NCBI GenBank assembly: GCA_018806985.1
Contig: JADANN010000433.1
Coordinates: 930,001-994,000, forward strand
Reading direction: 5' to 3'
Source: Angiostrongylus vasorum
Taxonomy: Eukaryota; Nematoda; Chromadorea; Rhabditida; Metastrongylidae
DNA: 64,000 nucleotides
The position numbers and the translations under genes are program-made. This document shows, piece after piece, positions 1 through 13,392 of the stretch. Positions within the stretch are counted from its first letter, which is position 1. Every line of letters begins with the position of its first letter. The notes beneath the pieces are model-generated. The model saw only the letters and a list, made by a program, of their open reading frames with translations, did no database searches and had not been told where the DNA came from.

Positions 1-3000
1 TCCGCTCAGAAAACATATATTTGGCGGTTTTAGCACGCATTAGACGGTTTTTGCCAATTCCGCTCAGAAATGAAGTTAATCTCGAATTCCGCTCAGAAAA
101 CACACACTTCGGGCGGTTTTAGCACGCATTTGACGGTTTTTGCGAATTCCGCTCAGAAAACATATATTTGGCGGTTTTAGCACGCATTAGACGGTTTTTG
201 CCAATTCCGCTCAGAAAACATATATTTGGCGGTTTTAGCACGCATTTGACGGTTTTTCCGAATTCCGCTCAGAAATGAAGTTAATCCCGAATTCCGCTCA
301 GAAAACACATATTTGGAGGTTTTAGCACACATTTGACGGTTTTTGCGAATTCCGCTCAGAAAACATATATTTGGCGGTTTTAGCACGCATTAGACGGTTT
401 TTGCCAATTCCGCTCAGAAAACGCTGGCATGACGATTCAGTGCACATTTGACGGTTTTTTGCGAATTCCGCTCAGAAAACATATATTTGGCGGTTTTAGC
501 ACGCATTAGACGGTTTTTGCCAATTCCGCTCAGAAATGAAGTTAATCCCGAATTCCGCTCAGAAAACACATATTTGGAGGTTTTAGCACATATTTGACGG
601 TTTCTGCCATTTCCGCTCAGAAAACGCTGGCATGACGATTCAGTGCACATTTGACGGTTTTTGCGAATTCCGCTCAGAAAACATATATTTGGCGGTTTTA
701 GCACGCATTAGACGGTTTTTGCCAATTCCGCTCAGAAATGAAGTTAATCTCGAATTCCGCTCAGAAAACACACATTTGGCGGTTTTTAGCACGCATTTGA
801 CGGTTTTTTCCGAAATCCGCTCAGAAAACATATATTTGGCGGTTTTAGCACGCATTAGACGGTTTTTGCCAATTCCGCTCAGAAAACATATATTTGGCGG
901 TTTTAGCACTCATTAGACGGTTTTTGCCAATTCCGCTCAGAAAACGCTGGCATGACGATTCAGTGCACATTTGACGGTTTTTCCGAATTCCACTCAGAAA
1001 TGAAGTTTGTCGCGAATTCCGCTCAGAAAATATACATTTGGCGGTTTTCAGCGCCCATCCAACAGTTTTCTCGTGAATTGGGCTTAGAAAACAGACACTT
1101 CGTGGTATTAGCACGCATTTGACGGTTTTTCCGAATTCCGCTCAGAAAACATATATTTGGCGGTTTTAGCACAGCATTTGACGGTTTTATGCGAATTCCG
1201 CTCAGAAAACATATATTTGGCGGTTTTAGCACGCATTTGACGGTTTTTGCCAATTCCGCTCAGAAAACGCTGACATGACGATTCAGTGCACATTTGACGG
1301 TTTTTGCGAATTCCACTCAGAAATGAAGTTTAGTCGCGAATTGCGCTCAGAAAACATATATTTGGCGGTTTTAGCACGCATTTGACGGTTTTTGCGAATT
1401 CCGCTCAGAAAAACGCTGGCATGACGATTCAGTGCACATTTGACGGTTTTTGCCAATTTCGCTCAGAAATGAAGTTAATCCCGAATTCCGCTCAGAAAAC
1501 ATATATTTGGCGGTTTTAGCACATATTTGACGGTTTCTGCCATTTCCGCTCAGAAAACGCTGGCATGACGATTCAGTGCACATTTGACGGTTTTTGCGAA
1601 TTCCGCTCAGAAAACATATATTTGGCGGTTTTAGCACGCATTAGACGGTTTTTGCCAATTCCGCTCAGAAATGAAGTTAATCTCGAATTCCGCTCAGAAA
1701 ACACATATTTGGAGGTTTTAGCACATATTTGACGGTTTTTGCGATTTCCGCTCAGAAATGAAGTTAATCTCGAATTCCGCTCAGAAAACATATACTTTGG
1801 CGGTTTTAGCACGCATTTGACGGTTTTTGCTAAATCCGCTCAGAAAACGCTAACATGACGATTCAGTGCACATTTGACGGTTTTGGCGAATTCCACTCAG
1901 AAAACGCTGGCATGACGATTCAGTGCACATTTGACGGTTTTTGCCAATTTCGCTCAGAAATGAAGTTAATCCCGAATTCCGCTCAGAAAACACATATTTG
2001 GAGGTTTTAGCACACATTTGACGGTTTTTGCCAATTCCGCTCAGAAAACGCTGGCATGACGATTCAGTGCACATTTGACGGTTTTTGCCAATTTCGCTCA
2101 GAAATGAAGTTAATCCCGAATTCCGCTCAGAAAACACATATTTGGAGGTTTTAGCACATATTTGACGGTTTCTGCCATTTCCGCTCAGAAAACGCTGGCA
2201 TGACGATTCAGTGCACATTTGACGGTTTTTTGCGAATTCCGCTCAGAAAACATATATTTGGCGGTTTTAGCACGCATTAGACGGTTTTTGCCAATTCCGC
2301 TCAGAAATGAAGTTAATCTCGAATTCCGCTCAGAAAACACACACTTCGGGGTTTTAGCACGCATTTGACGGTTTTTGCGAAATTCCGCTCAGAAAACATA
2401 TATTTGGCGGTTTTAGCACGCATTAGACGGTTTTTGCCAATTCCGCTCAGAAAACATATATTTGGCGGTTTTAGCACGCATTTGACGGTTTTTTCCGAAT
2501 TCCGCTCAGAAATGAAGTTAATCCCGAATTCCGCTCAGAAAACACATATTTGGACGGTTTTAGCACACATTTGACGGTTTTTGCGAATTCCGCTCAGAAA
2601 ACATATATTTGGCGGTTTTAGCACGCATTTGACGGTTTTTGCAATTCCGCTCAGAAATGAAGTTAATCCCGAATTCCGCTCAGAAAACACATATTTGGCG
2701 GTTTTAGCACATATTTGACGGTTTTTGCCAATTCCGCTCAGAAAACATATATTTGGCGGTTTTAGCACGCATTTGACGGTTTTTGCCAATTTCCGCTCAG
2801 AAATGAAGTTAATCCCGAATTCCGCTCAGAAAACACATATTTGGAGGTTTTAGCACATATTTGACGGTTTCTGCCATTTCCGCTCAGAAAACATATATTT
2901 GGCGGTTTCTAGCACGCATTAGACGGTTTTTGCGAATTCCGCTCAGAAATAAGTTAATCGCAAATTCCGCTCAGAAAACATATTTGGCGGTTTTAGCACG

Positions 3001-6000
3001 CATTTGACGGTTTTTGCCAATTCCGCTCAGAAAACATATATTTGGCGGTTTTAGCACGCATTTAGACGGTTTTTGCCAATTCCGCTCAGAAATGAAGTTA
3101 ATCCCGAATTCCGCTCAGAAAACACATATTTGGAGGTTTTAGCACATATTTGACGGTTTTTGCCAATTTCCGCTCAGAAATGAAGTTAATCCCGAATTCC
3201 GCTCAGAAAACACATATTTGGCGGTTTTTAGCACACATTTGACGGTTTTTGCGAATTCCGCTCAGAAAACACATATTTGGCGGTTTTAGCACGCATTAGA
3301 CGGTTTTTGCGAATTCCGCTCAGAAATGAAGTTAATCGCGAATTCCGCTCAGAAAACACATATTTGGCGGTTTTAGCACATATTTGACGGTTTTTGCGAA
3401 TTCCGCTCAGAAAACATATACTTTGGCGGTTTTAGCACGCATTTGACGGTTTTTGCCAATTCCGCTCAGAAATGAAGTTAATCCCGAATTCCGCTCAGAA
3501 AACACATATTTGGCGGTTTTAGCACATATTTGACGGTTTCTGCGAATTCCGCTCAGAAAACGTATATTTGGCGGTTTCTAGCACGCATTTGACGGTTTTT
3601 GCGAATTCCGCTCAGAAAACATATATTTGGCGGTTTTAGCACGCATTTGACGGTTTATGCGAATTCCGCTCAGAAAACATATACTTTGGCGGTTTTAGCA
3701 CGCATTTGACGGTTTTTGCCCGAATTCCGCTCAGAAAAACACATATTTGGAGGTTTTAGCACATATTTGACGGCTTTTGCGAATTCCACTCAGAAATGAA
3801 GTTTGTCGCGAATTCCGCTCAGAAAAACATATATTTGGCGGTTTTAGCACAGATTTGACGGTTTTTGCGAAATTCCGCTCAGAAAACATATACTTTGGCG
3901 GTTTTAGCACGCATTAGACGGTTTTTGCCAATTCCGCTCAGAAAACATATATTTGGCGGTTTTAGCACTCATTAGACGGTTTTTGCCAATTCCGCTCAGA
4001 AAACGCTGGCATGACGATTCAGTGCACATTTGACGGTTTTTGCGAATTCCGCTCAGAAATGAAGTTTGTCGCGAATTCCGCTCAGAAAACATATATTTGG
4101 CGGTTTTAGCACGCATTTGACGGTTTCTGCGAATTCCGCTCAGAAAACGCTGGCATGACGATTCAGCGCGCATTTGACGGTTTTTCCGAATTCCGCTCAG
4201 AAAACATATATTTGGCGGTTTTAGCACGCATTAGACGGTTTTTGCCAATTCCGCTCAGAAAACGCTGGCATGACGATTCAGTGCACATTTGACGGTTTTT
4301 GCCAATTCCGCTCAGAAATGAAGTTAATCCCGAATTCCGCTCAGAAAACACATATTTGGAGGTTTTTAGCACATATTTGACGGTTTCTGCCATTTCCGCT
4401 CAGAAAACGCTGGCATGACGATTCAGTGCACATTTGACGGTTTTTGCGAAATTCCGCTCAGAAAACATATATTTGGCGGTTTTAGCACGCATTAGACGGT
4501 TTTTGCCAATTCCGCTCAGAAAACATATATTTGGCGGTTTTAGCACTCATTAGACGGTTTTTGCCAATTCCGCTCAGAAAACGCTGGCATGACGATTCAG
4601 TGCACATTTGACGGTTTTTCCGAATTCCACTCAGAAATGAAGTTTGTCGCGAATTCCGCTCAGAAAATATACATTTGGCGGTTTTAGCACACATTTCGAC
4701 GGTTTTCTCGTGAATTGCGCTCAGAAAACAGATACTTTGGCGGTATTTAGCACGCATTTGACGGTTTTTGCGAATTCCGCTCAGAAAACATATATTTGGC
4801 GGTTTTAGCACGCATTTGACGGTTTTTGCGAATTCCGCTCAGAAAACATATATTTGGCGGTTTTAGCACGCATTTGACGGTTTTCTGCCAATTTCCGCTC
4901 AGAAAACGCTAACATGACGATTCAGTGCACATTTGACGGTTTTTGCGAATTCCACTCAGAAATGAAGTTTAGTCGCGAATTCCGCTCAGAAAACATATAT
5001 TTGGCGGTTTTAGCACGCATTTGACGGTTTTTGCGAATTCCGCTCAGAAAACGCTGGCATGACGATTCAGTGCACATTTGACGGTTTTTGCGAATTCCGC
5101 TCAGAAATGAAGTTAATCCCGAATTCCGCTCAGAAAACACATATTTGGAGGTTTTAGCACATATTTGACGGTTTCTGCCAATTCCGCTCAGAAAACATAT
5201 ATTTGGCGGTTTTAGCACGCATTTAGACGGTTTTTGCCAATTCCGCTCAGAAATGAAGTTTATCGCGAATTCCGCTCAGAAAACATATATTTGGCGGTTT
5301 TAGCACGCATTTGACGGTTTTTGCGAATTCCGCTCAGAAAACATATATTTGGCGGTTTTAGCACGCATTAGACGGTTTTTGCCAATTCCGCTCAGAAATG
5401 AAGTTAATCCCGAATTCCGCTCAGAAAACACATATTTGGAGGTTTTAGCACATATTTGACGGTTTTTGCGAATTCCACTCAGAAATGAAGTTTGTCGCGA
5501 ATTCCGCTCAGAAAAACATATATTTGGCGGTTTTAGCACGCATTTAGACGGTTTTTGCCAATTCCGCTCAGAAAACGCTGGCATGACGATTCAGTGCACA
5601 TTTGACGGTTTTTGCCAATTCCGCTCAGAAATGAAGTTAATCCCGAATTCCGCTCAGAAAACACATATTTGGAGGTTTTAGCACATATTTGACGGTTTTT
5701 GCCAATTTCCGCTCAGAAAACGCTGGCATGACGATTCAGTGCACATTTGACGGTTTTTTGCGAATTCCGCTCAGAAAACATATATTTGGCGGTTTTAGCA
5801 CGCATTTGACGGTTTTTGCCAATTCCGCTCAGAAAACGCTGGCATGACGATTCAGTGCACATTTGACGGTTTTTGCGAATTCCGCTCAGAAAAACACATA
5901 TTTGGAGGTTTTAGCACATATTTGACGGCTTTTTGCGAATTCCACTCAGAAATGAAGTTTGTCGCGAATTCCGCTCAGAAAACATATATTTGGCGGTTTT

Positions 6001-7367
6001 AGCACAGATTTGACGGTTTTTCCGAAATCCGCTCAGAAAACATATATTTGGCGGTTTTAGCACGCATTAGACGGTTTTTGCCAATTCCGCTCAGAAAACA
6101 TATATTTGGCGGTTTTAGCACTCATTAGACGGTTTTTGCCAATTCCGCTCAGAAAACGCTGGCATGACGATTCAGTGCACATTTGACGGTTTTTCCGAAT
6201 TCCACTCAGAAATGAAGTTTGTCGCGAATTCCGCTCAGAAAATATACATTTGGCGGTTTCAGCGCCCATCCAACATTTCTCGTGAATTGGGCTTAGAAAA
6301 CAGGCACTTCGTGGTATTAGCACGCATTTGACGGTTTCTGCCAATTCCGCTCAGAAAACATATACTTGGCGGTTTTAGCACGCATTTGACGGTTTCTGCC
6401 AATTCCGCTCAGAAAACGCTGGCATGACGATTCGGTGCACATTTGACGGTTTTTTGCGAATTTCACTCAGAAATGAAGTTTATCGCGAATTCCGCTCAGA
6501 AAACATATATTTGGCGGTTTTAGCACAGATTTGACGGTTTTTTTTCGAATTCCGCTCAGAAATGAAGTTTATCGTGAATTTCGCTCAGAAAACGGATATT
6601 TGGCGGTTTCAGCGTCCATGTGACGTTTTACGTGAATTCCGCTCAGAAAACGTATATTTGGCGGTTTTAGCACACATTTCACGCTTTTTTAAAAATTCCG
6701 CTCAGAAAACACATACTACGCGGTTTTAGCACGCATTTGACGGTTTTTGCGAATTCCGCTCAGAAATGAAGTTTTTCGCGAATTCCGCTCAGAAAACGCT
6801 TGCATAACGATTCAGTGCACATTTAAGGTTTTTTCGTGAATTGTGCTAAGAAAACTCATGTTTGACGGTTTTACCGCACATTTGACGCTTCTCGTTAATT
6901 TCTTTTAGAAAGCGCTTGCATGACGATTCAGAGCACATTTGACGTTTCTCGTGATTTCCGCTCTGAAAACGCATTCGCGGCGGTTTCAGCGCCCATTCGA
7001 CGTTTCTCGTGAATAGCGCTCAGAAAGTGCACGTCTGACGGATTTAGCGCGCTTATGACGTTTTCGCGATTTCCGGTCAGAAAAACGCCTGCATAACGAT
7101 TTAGTGCACATTTGACTTTCTTTTTGAATTGTGCTCAGAAAATCCATGTTTGACGGTCTTGGCACACATTTGACGCTTTTCGTGAATTGCGGTCAGAAAA
7201 CACATATTTGGCGGTTTTAGCTCAGATTGGACGCTTTTTCGTCTAAGAAAACGCTTGCACGACTATTCAGAGCACATTTGACGTTTCTCGTGATTTCCCG
7301 CTCTGAAAACGCATTCTCGGCGGTTTCTGCTCGTACTTCGCGTTTTTCGCGAATTCTGCTACTAATT
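1..7367. repeat. Complex satellite array (57/58-bp and 29-bp modules)
   Basis: Every module opens with GAATTCCGCTCAGAAA, so EcoRI sites recur. Three module types alternate: type A (58 bp, with the core ATATATTTGGCGGTTTTAGC), type C (57 bp, with GCTGGCATGACGATTCAG) and a short type B of 29 bp (AGAAATGAAGTTAATC), exactly half of A. A higher-order unit A-B-A'-C of about 202 bp is clear near 466-667 and recurs. The left end is outside the window. Modules are well conserved to about 6.5 kb and become increasingly divergent until the pattern ends near 7367. The open frames that run through the array on both strands (up to 122 codons) only reflect lack of stops in the repeat and are not genes. Confidence 0.97.
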
Positions 7368-8232
7368 CTACTATTTCTACTTGATGCCTGGAACTACACA
7401 GGCCGGAAAACATTGTAACATTAATGCCGTATTTCGGCGTGATATCTTCAGCGAATGTCCCTATCGGTGTTGGTTCAATATGGCTGCAAATGGTGATGAA
7501 ACGCCTCGACATAAAAGAGTTTTCTATGTCCCAAGGATCGTTAGCATCCAGAAATTGTAAACGTTTTTAGAATCAGATACCCTCCGAACTAATTAATGGA
7601 CAGCAAAGGAAAAGTTGGAGGCGTGCAAACGAACACTTCTTTAATTATATTGGAGAATGAATGATCGATCACAGGAAAAAAAATATTACGTAAATCGGTG
7701 AGCTTTCATAAACAGCTTCGTGCTTTTGAAGGGCTTCAACGTGTGCTTGTGCGAGGATTGCACCCTAATCCTATACTAGATGTGAACTGATTTGGTTCTT
7801 AGGGGTCCTTTTTCGTGTAGTGGGCTGTGGCTTTATTTGCATAACCGTGTGGCTCTAGGCTTAGAATTCGGTGTGTTATCACTTTATTTTAGTTTTGGTT
7901 TGTATTACTGGAAAATGAGGTATACCTAATGCCAACTCAACCTAAGAAATATGGCATAAGGAACGTTACAGTCATCTCAAACTCCAACTGGCGAACTCCA
8001 TAGAGGTGTATGAAAATGTAGAGGTCCAATTTTCTACAACAACTCTTCCAAAAAAATACGTAAACATCTACATTTTTTTACAGTTAGATCTTGGACTGAT
8101 GTAAAGATAACCCCCTATTTTTTTAACTACAGGGAGTTTAACTCAGCTTAGAATGAGGCTGTGTAAACGAGGTTTTCTCTTTTTTTTGTTTATCTTTTTT
8201 CACCTTTCCATTCGGCTCATAAAAGAATGAAA
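7368..8232. other. Unique AT-rich DNA, nothing recognised
   Basis: After the satellite ends there is no repeat or gene that I recognise. A short minus-strand open frame ends near 7395-7512 but partly overlaps the satellite edge and has no splice or family context. Confidence 0.5.
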
Positions 8233-8503
8233 GCATGAAGCTCTCGGTGTTGATCTATCCGAGGGATGCGCCATCCATGCGACTTCATAAAGCATCGTTT
8301 GGAGGTGACTGAATGCATGTTTGGTCTTTACAGTGATTCATGGTGGCCTATCGATCCATCGAGCTAGTGCTGCTATCCTCCTAGACAAGTCTGGTAGCAA
8401 TTTGCCGAGCCCGGAGGAATGGTGGGTTTGGTGGACCGTGAGCGTGGAGATCGATTCCACGTGTGCTTCAGAGCGCCTCCGACCACTGTGCCACACGCGC
8501 CCT
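8233..8503 (-). mobile_element. tRNA-derived SINE
   Basis: On the minus strand the head reads GGGCGCGTGTGGCACAGTGG, containing a tRNA-like A box, followed by GGAATCGATCTCC as a B box. The body (GACTTGTCTAGGAGGATAGC) and tail (TGCATTCAGTCACCTCCAAA) are shared with copies near 21.5, 31.4 and 40.1 kb. It is a full-length member of the family. Confidence 0.8.
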
Positions 8504-9225
8504 TCAGTGTCCAGCTCTATGACATTCATATACGAGCTGTTAAGAAACACACTATCCCAGCTTTATCAGGTTTCGATCAACATTCGATGATGTCCACAAA
8601 AAAGGCCAGAAATCCTCAAGCACCAACGGGACTACCTAAAAAAAATCTGAAGCTTTTTATCATAGATGTTAGAGGCAAAGAAACGCTTCGAAAAAATTTT
8701 TACCGATTGTGCAGCATTTGCTTTCGGGTTATGTAAAGGGTAAAGCAAAATCGTGGACAGAAAAATCGGATAGTGCTGGGTTTTCATTAGAATGTTATTA
8801 TCTAAGCACAGAAGGTTTCAAATCTCTTCCACTGCTTGACTATTGGCTTGCCAAAAATAACTGAAACTGAATACGCGCTAATGGAGTGGTAGCGAAATAG
8901 CAGTGACGCTGTTCAGTACAAGAACAGCGTCTCGATCCTATACCGGGCCCACCAAGTCTCTCATCCACCATAGGTCGAGAAAATTGCACCAGACTAGTCG
9001 GTATTCCTTGTAACCTATATGTGGCTTATGTAGCTTGATATTCAGGATACGGGATAGAGTCGGCTCATCTATCAAGGAACGATATTCATAAGAAATACCG
9101 TTATCCTCGTGCAACAGTGAACCCAAATACGAAAAGTTCTATATCTTTCGCTGATGGTTGATGCGGAGGAATGAATCAAATTCAAGAATTGCAGGAATTT
9201 CAAAGTAGATGGGAGGACGCATAAT
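8504..9225. other. No recognisable feature
   Basis: I see no repeat family, gene or RNA here. Short open frames on opposite strands overlap each other and show no family motif. Confidence 0.4.
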
Positions 9226-9430
9226 TTGAAAAAAATGAACGCGTTTCGATGCGAAATGCCTCTTGATTCCAAAGAGTTACACTCTTTCTTTGATAAAAGA
9301 CCGTATATTATCAGGTTGTGGAAGCATTGGACACGAACATCAAACGCACGTTCTGCCAGTTGCATCCACAAATTTTTTAAGGCTTTTAAAAGTTATTTGT
9401 CAGAATGTAGGATTTCGAAGTGAAAGAAAA
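9226..9430 (+). pseudogene. Possible RTE reverse transcriptase relic
   Basis: The plus-strand translation ends in KSYLSECRISK. It resembles the conserved segment before the fingers motif of RTE-type reverse transcriptases (YLSECKVPxQWKTS), and a second relic with HSYLSECKLQWKDY lies at 50.2 kb. No catalytic motif survives and the remaining translation is unconvincing, so this is a weak call. Confidence 0.3.
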
Positions 9431-9821
9431 CGAGCAGACCGCGAAACTGCGCAAAAAATGCAACCTGTTCTAAATCGAAAGCTCACGCCACCGTTGCACA
9501 GCCCCTCTTGTCCTCCTATTTGCCACTGCTGCGTTTAATTGATTTCCTACACAGCAGATAGACCACTACACTGTGGACATATTTGCCAGCAGGCATTCAG
9601 CAAATTTGATCGCATCCACAGAATAACGAATGGAAGCGAATTACAGAGAAAAAAAAATGAAAAGTGTGAAAAAATGTGCCACAGGAGGTTGTTCACTGTT
9701 GCGAGGTCTAGATGGTTTCGACCATGCTCGTTTCGTCCGCAATTGTTCACTTTGCAGAAAATCACAAAAATCACAGTGATCTGACAGAGTGATCGAACAA
9801 TTTTTTATGAAATTCCCAAGA

Positions 9822-9925
9822 CCGACTTTCTGTTAACCTCGGCATTGATTAATAATTCGATGTTTTTCTTCAATAAGCAAGCACGAGGTTGTTATTATAA
9901 AATAAATTTATTGTGCCTTTGAAAA
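9822..9925 (-). repeat. PLE terminal-repeat fragment
   Basis: It begins CCGACTTTCTGTTAACCTCG and continues to CAAGCACGAGGTTGTTATT. The same order of motifs forms the outer end of the PLE at 34.97 kb and recurs at 62.4 kb. No coding remnant is attached. The flanking DNA at 9431-9821 and 9926-10540 holds nothing that I recognise. Confidence 0.5.
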
Positions 9926-10544
9926 AAAATTTTTTTGAAAGCATTTGAAATGAAATACTACGTCGCAGCGCATCGTTTTCGGCCACTTAGCTAACGAGTT
10001 TACATGCCAAAGTTTTCGATTCCTGTGCGAAGACGGTCACTTCTTTCTCGGATCTTTCCCGTTATGTGTCTGTTTTCTATGCGCCTAGAGGGAGTGCAGT
10101 CTGGTTTGCACTACAGACGTTTTAGAGTGTTCGGCGGTAATTCAGTCATGTTACCAACTTCTATAGAGCGGCCATTTTTGACCAACTTTTTTATGGTTGT
10201 GCTTATTTCGTTGGAAACGATTTTCACTGTAAACGGAACCTTGTTCTAGCTGGAATTGCAGCTTGTTGCCTTTATTTTTTCTCTAAACCTACACCGAAAT
10301 GCTCCTATTTTATATCAGTTGAAAAGACCTAGCTTCCGTGCCAAGGATAAAACGCAACCAGAAATTCTTCGTTATCACTCGTGATTTCACGCAATATCTA
10401 AGACTTATACCTTAAGGTGAGAGGGGCGCACCAACAATCTATGTGCCTGTACGCTTGTTATACGGTAGAAGACTCATAAAAAACGGTGAGTGTGTGAAAA
10501 ACATGGTTTGAAATTTACTGGAACTTAGTTTCCTTCGTTTTGCT

Positions 10545-10925
10545 ACGGTTTACCGCTTCATCGTGGCTGCGAGGTGTTCCTGGGTGTCGGGTTACGATGT
10601 ACAACAGGGAAATTCATCCTCGCGGCAGGGTCTGCCAAGCTGAGAAGGAGTCGGGCATTTCCATCAGAAAGCCTAGCTAAGAATAAACCAATACCAATGC
10701 CAGTACCGCCCACCGTCCTGATATCAATGTCGTTTGGTTGCAAATCTTCCTCTGATCCACAAAGGTGGCGACACCCTGGTATAGTGACCACCTGGTGCAG
10801 ATTATGGCCAGGCTGACTTCGGCATTCCAGGGAACCACAATAGCTAAACCAGCAAAACCCCAAAAAACCAGAGATTACGTTGGGGCCCGCACAACAAGTG
10901 AGGACGGGCTGTCCAAGTATTCAAA
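10545..10925 (+). repeat. Interspersed repeat family R2, copy a
   Basis: Moderate-copy repeat of about 340-380 bp present six times in the window. Hallmarks in this orientation are TACGATGTACAACAGGG, ACCAATACCAATGCCAGTACC, TCTGATCCACAAAGGTGGCG and, at the end, AAGTGAGGACGGGC. It has no protein-coding pattern. Two other copies (40.9 and 55.0 kb) run straight into the 5' region of an RTE LINE, so R2 may be a LINE 5' region or a non-autonomous derivative. Class is unknown. Confidence 0.65.
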
Positions 10926-12954
10926 TATAAGCTGCGATAGCCGCTCTACACTGACTTCTTAGCTATTACGATTCGAATGCTTCTCATAAGTAGCGGAAAT
11001 TTGTTGAAACATCCTCAAACTTAACTCGGATACCATGGAGTTTTTTGAGTACGCAAGAAATTTGCATGCTATTTATTTCTGGATGTAAACAACAGCAATT
11101 GTGTACTTTTAGTAAGAACACAATCCAATAGCTGGGTTGCAATTGTTTGGACCAGTTGGACATGAACTGCACACTGGACCGATGGTGTAGATGCTCTGCC
11201 CAGCCACGTTCACTCTGAAGTAAAACGATTCATTTCCCGACACGTAAGAGAACGACAAGCTTTCTAAAGACTTACGGATCTTTGTACATGCAAGAAGTGA
11301 AGTAAAATCCAGTGCACAGACGAGTTGCACACGCAACGTATCTGTTGCTTGCCCAGAGAACCTGCAATAACCACCAGGGATTTAGCGACGCTTACAGTTT
11401 GATTGGCTTAAGAACCTTGGTAACTTTTGTCACGGTTTTTTCCGTACGTTCAAGCACTTCAGGAGACAATACCATGTTTGAAGGAATGCCATTAGTACCG
11501 AGTTCACTTGTAAACGAAGCAATCGCCTAAGTTGGTAGACATGAAGTAAAGAATTTACTTTTGAGCTCAGAAAGAACAATTTATGGGAAATAAGTCGTCT
11601 ATACGATGCTCTAAACATTCCCTTCAAATGCACTGTACGTGTTAATGTCGCTGACATGTATTTAGAAAAAGATTCCCTTAACTCACATTCTGAATGGCTC
11701 CCAGCAAATCAGTCGCAGTCGTTGCTAGGACATGGATGTTTTCACTGTAGCCGGGTCGAGCAAGAGGCGGTGATAGTTGTTTATCACATGATATCACATG
11801 ATTAAGTGCATAATCTTCTGCTTTGCAATCATACTCCTATAGTACCGTAAGCAACATCAGACACATGATAGAAACGCCACAAGATTATGATTATACCATC
11901 AAGTCCATTCTTGAAGCTGGTGGCGCATTTTCACTTGGGTATTCACCGTTTTTTGCAAGCCCTCTAGCAACAAGTGATCTAAAGAGGAACGATTTCTTTC
12001 TTACTGCTGAATAAATACTAGGCACTTAACGACGAGTTCATTCACAGCAAACAAATTCTGAAGGTGTCTGAGATAAAATTAAACTCCATTTGGTAAACAG
12101 TATTTAGAGTCTACGCTTGGGTTGGGGTTTAGAAAATCTTCGGCTTATATTTCGAATGTATTTTTCTGAAAATACCTGAAATTGTTGTGCATTCCCAGAG
12201 CAACTTCTCTGAAGGTGGAATCGAAGGCTTTACTTAGGGCAATCAGTACTCTTCTTTTTAGGGGGTTGTTGTTGTTGTTGTTGGTTTCGATGTTGTTCTT
12301 GGCCTCATATCGTTAACGCACAATCCATTTTCACAGAAAGCAGGACTGAATCTGGTACACTGCGCGTCATCTTTACACGGCGTTCCAGCTATATAGACTT
12401 GTTCTCCAAAATATATATCTCTGAAGCGACGCTAGAAGTGATTTTATCGGTGCGAATTTTTGCAGCGTTCCACTCACGGTGACGAGAATACGCATGCGGC
12501 AGCAGAACTACCGGAGCACATGGCGCCAGAACATCCAACCGAAGCTGTGTTCGCAAGAATCATCTAAGAGATAAGAAACTTTGTAATGCTTTGTTTTATA
12601 AGGTAACGGTTGTAAATTTAACGCACATTAGAAAATTCAAACAGTGCCGGATTGCCATCATAGATGTTGTATGCAGGCCACCACTGATTCGAAATGTCTG
12701 ACCAGTGTACAATAGCGCTTTGAATCGGAAATCTTCGGTCGAACGTGGGCGAATGTTGCCCAAAACTAAAGTTGTCAAAGTTAGTGCAGTGACCCTAACA
12801 AGTTAGCATTTTTTAAACGCACAGTCATTTAGCGTCGGCATTAATAATCTTGAATTCTGGATTTCTAAGCGAATACGAGGTCGACAAAGAAGTTTATTCG
12901 GCCAATCCTTAGAGCCCAAGATCTGAGTTTATGGTTCACAGTCGTTCTTCCTTT

Positions 12955-13345
12955 CGGTGTGGTGTCTTCGTTTCCGTAACAAGCCGAATCTTCTTCACTG
13001 GATCACCGCTCGAATGAGGCAACCTCACGCGGCAGCGCTCCTGTATACAGGACGGTTGTTGTTGATAATGATTGCTCTTTGTTGATACTTCGATGTGCTA
13101 ATAAAATACCGACTGCTGCAGGATTGATTGTGCGTTTGAGAACAAATTGTTATCAACAGATAGTCGCTATCAACCAACCGGTATAAAAGAGCGCTGCCGC
13201 GTGAGGTTGCCTCATTCGAGCGGTGCTCCACTGAAGAAGATTCGCTTTGATATGAAGACAAAGACACGACATTGAGGGTACGAACTACATTGGATCATAG
13301 ACTCGTGCTATTTCCTCTGAGGAAGACGTAGACGTCGAAAACATT
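12955..13345. repeat. Inverted terminal-repeat pair of a PLE-like element
   Basis: Two arms, about 12961-13055 and 13175-13269, are inverted copies (TTGCCTCATTCGAGCGG against its complement). TATAAAAG at 13182-13189 is followed by CTGAGGA, a GACG/CGTC hairpin and GAAA at 13317-13340, the same order as the ribozyme-bearing terminal repeats at 35 kb. The cleavage side is degenerate. It lies in intron 4 of ASP copy A. Confidence 0.5.
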
Positions 13346-13392
13346 AGCAGAATACACCTTTTCTTTAACCTTGTATTAGCTTGCTTGGATAC

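Noticed and set aside
1..5681. Many minus- and plus-strand open frames of 60-122 codons
   Set aside because: They repeat the satellite monomers in shifting frames (module lengths 57 and 58 are not a fixed multiple of three), have no splice signals or protein family, and end at module variants.
1..7367. CRISPR-like array (29-bp repeats at regular spacing)
   Set aside because: The intervening segments are themselves repeated module types, not unique spacers, and the genome is eukaryotic.
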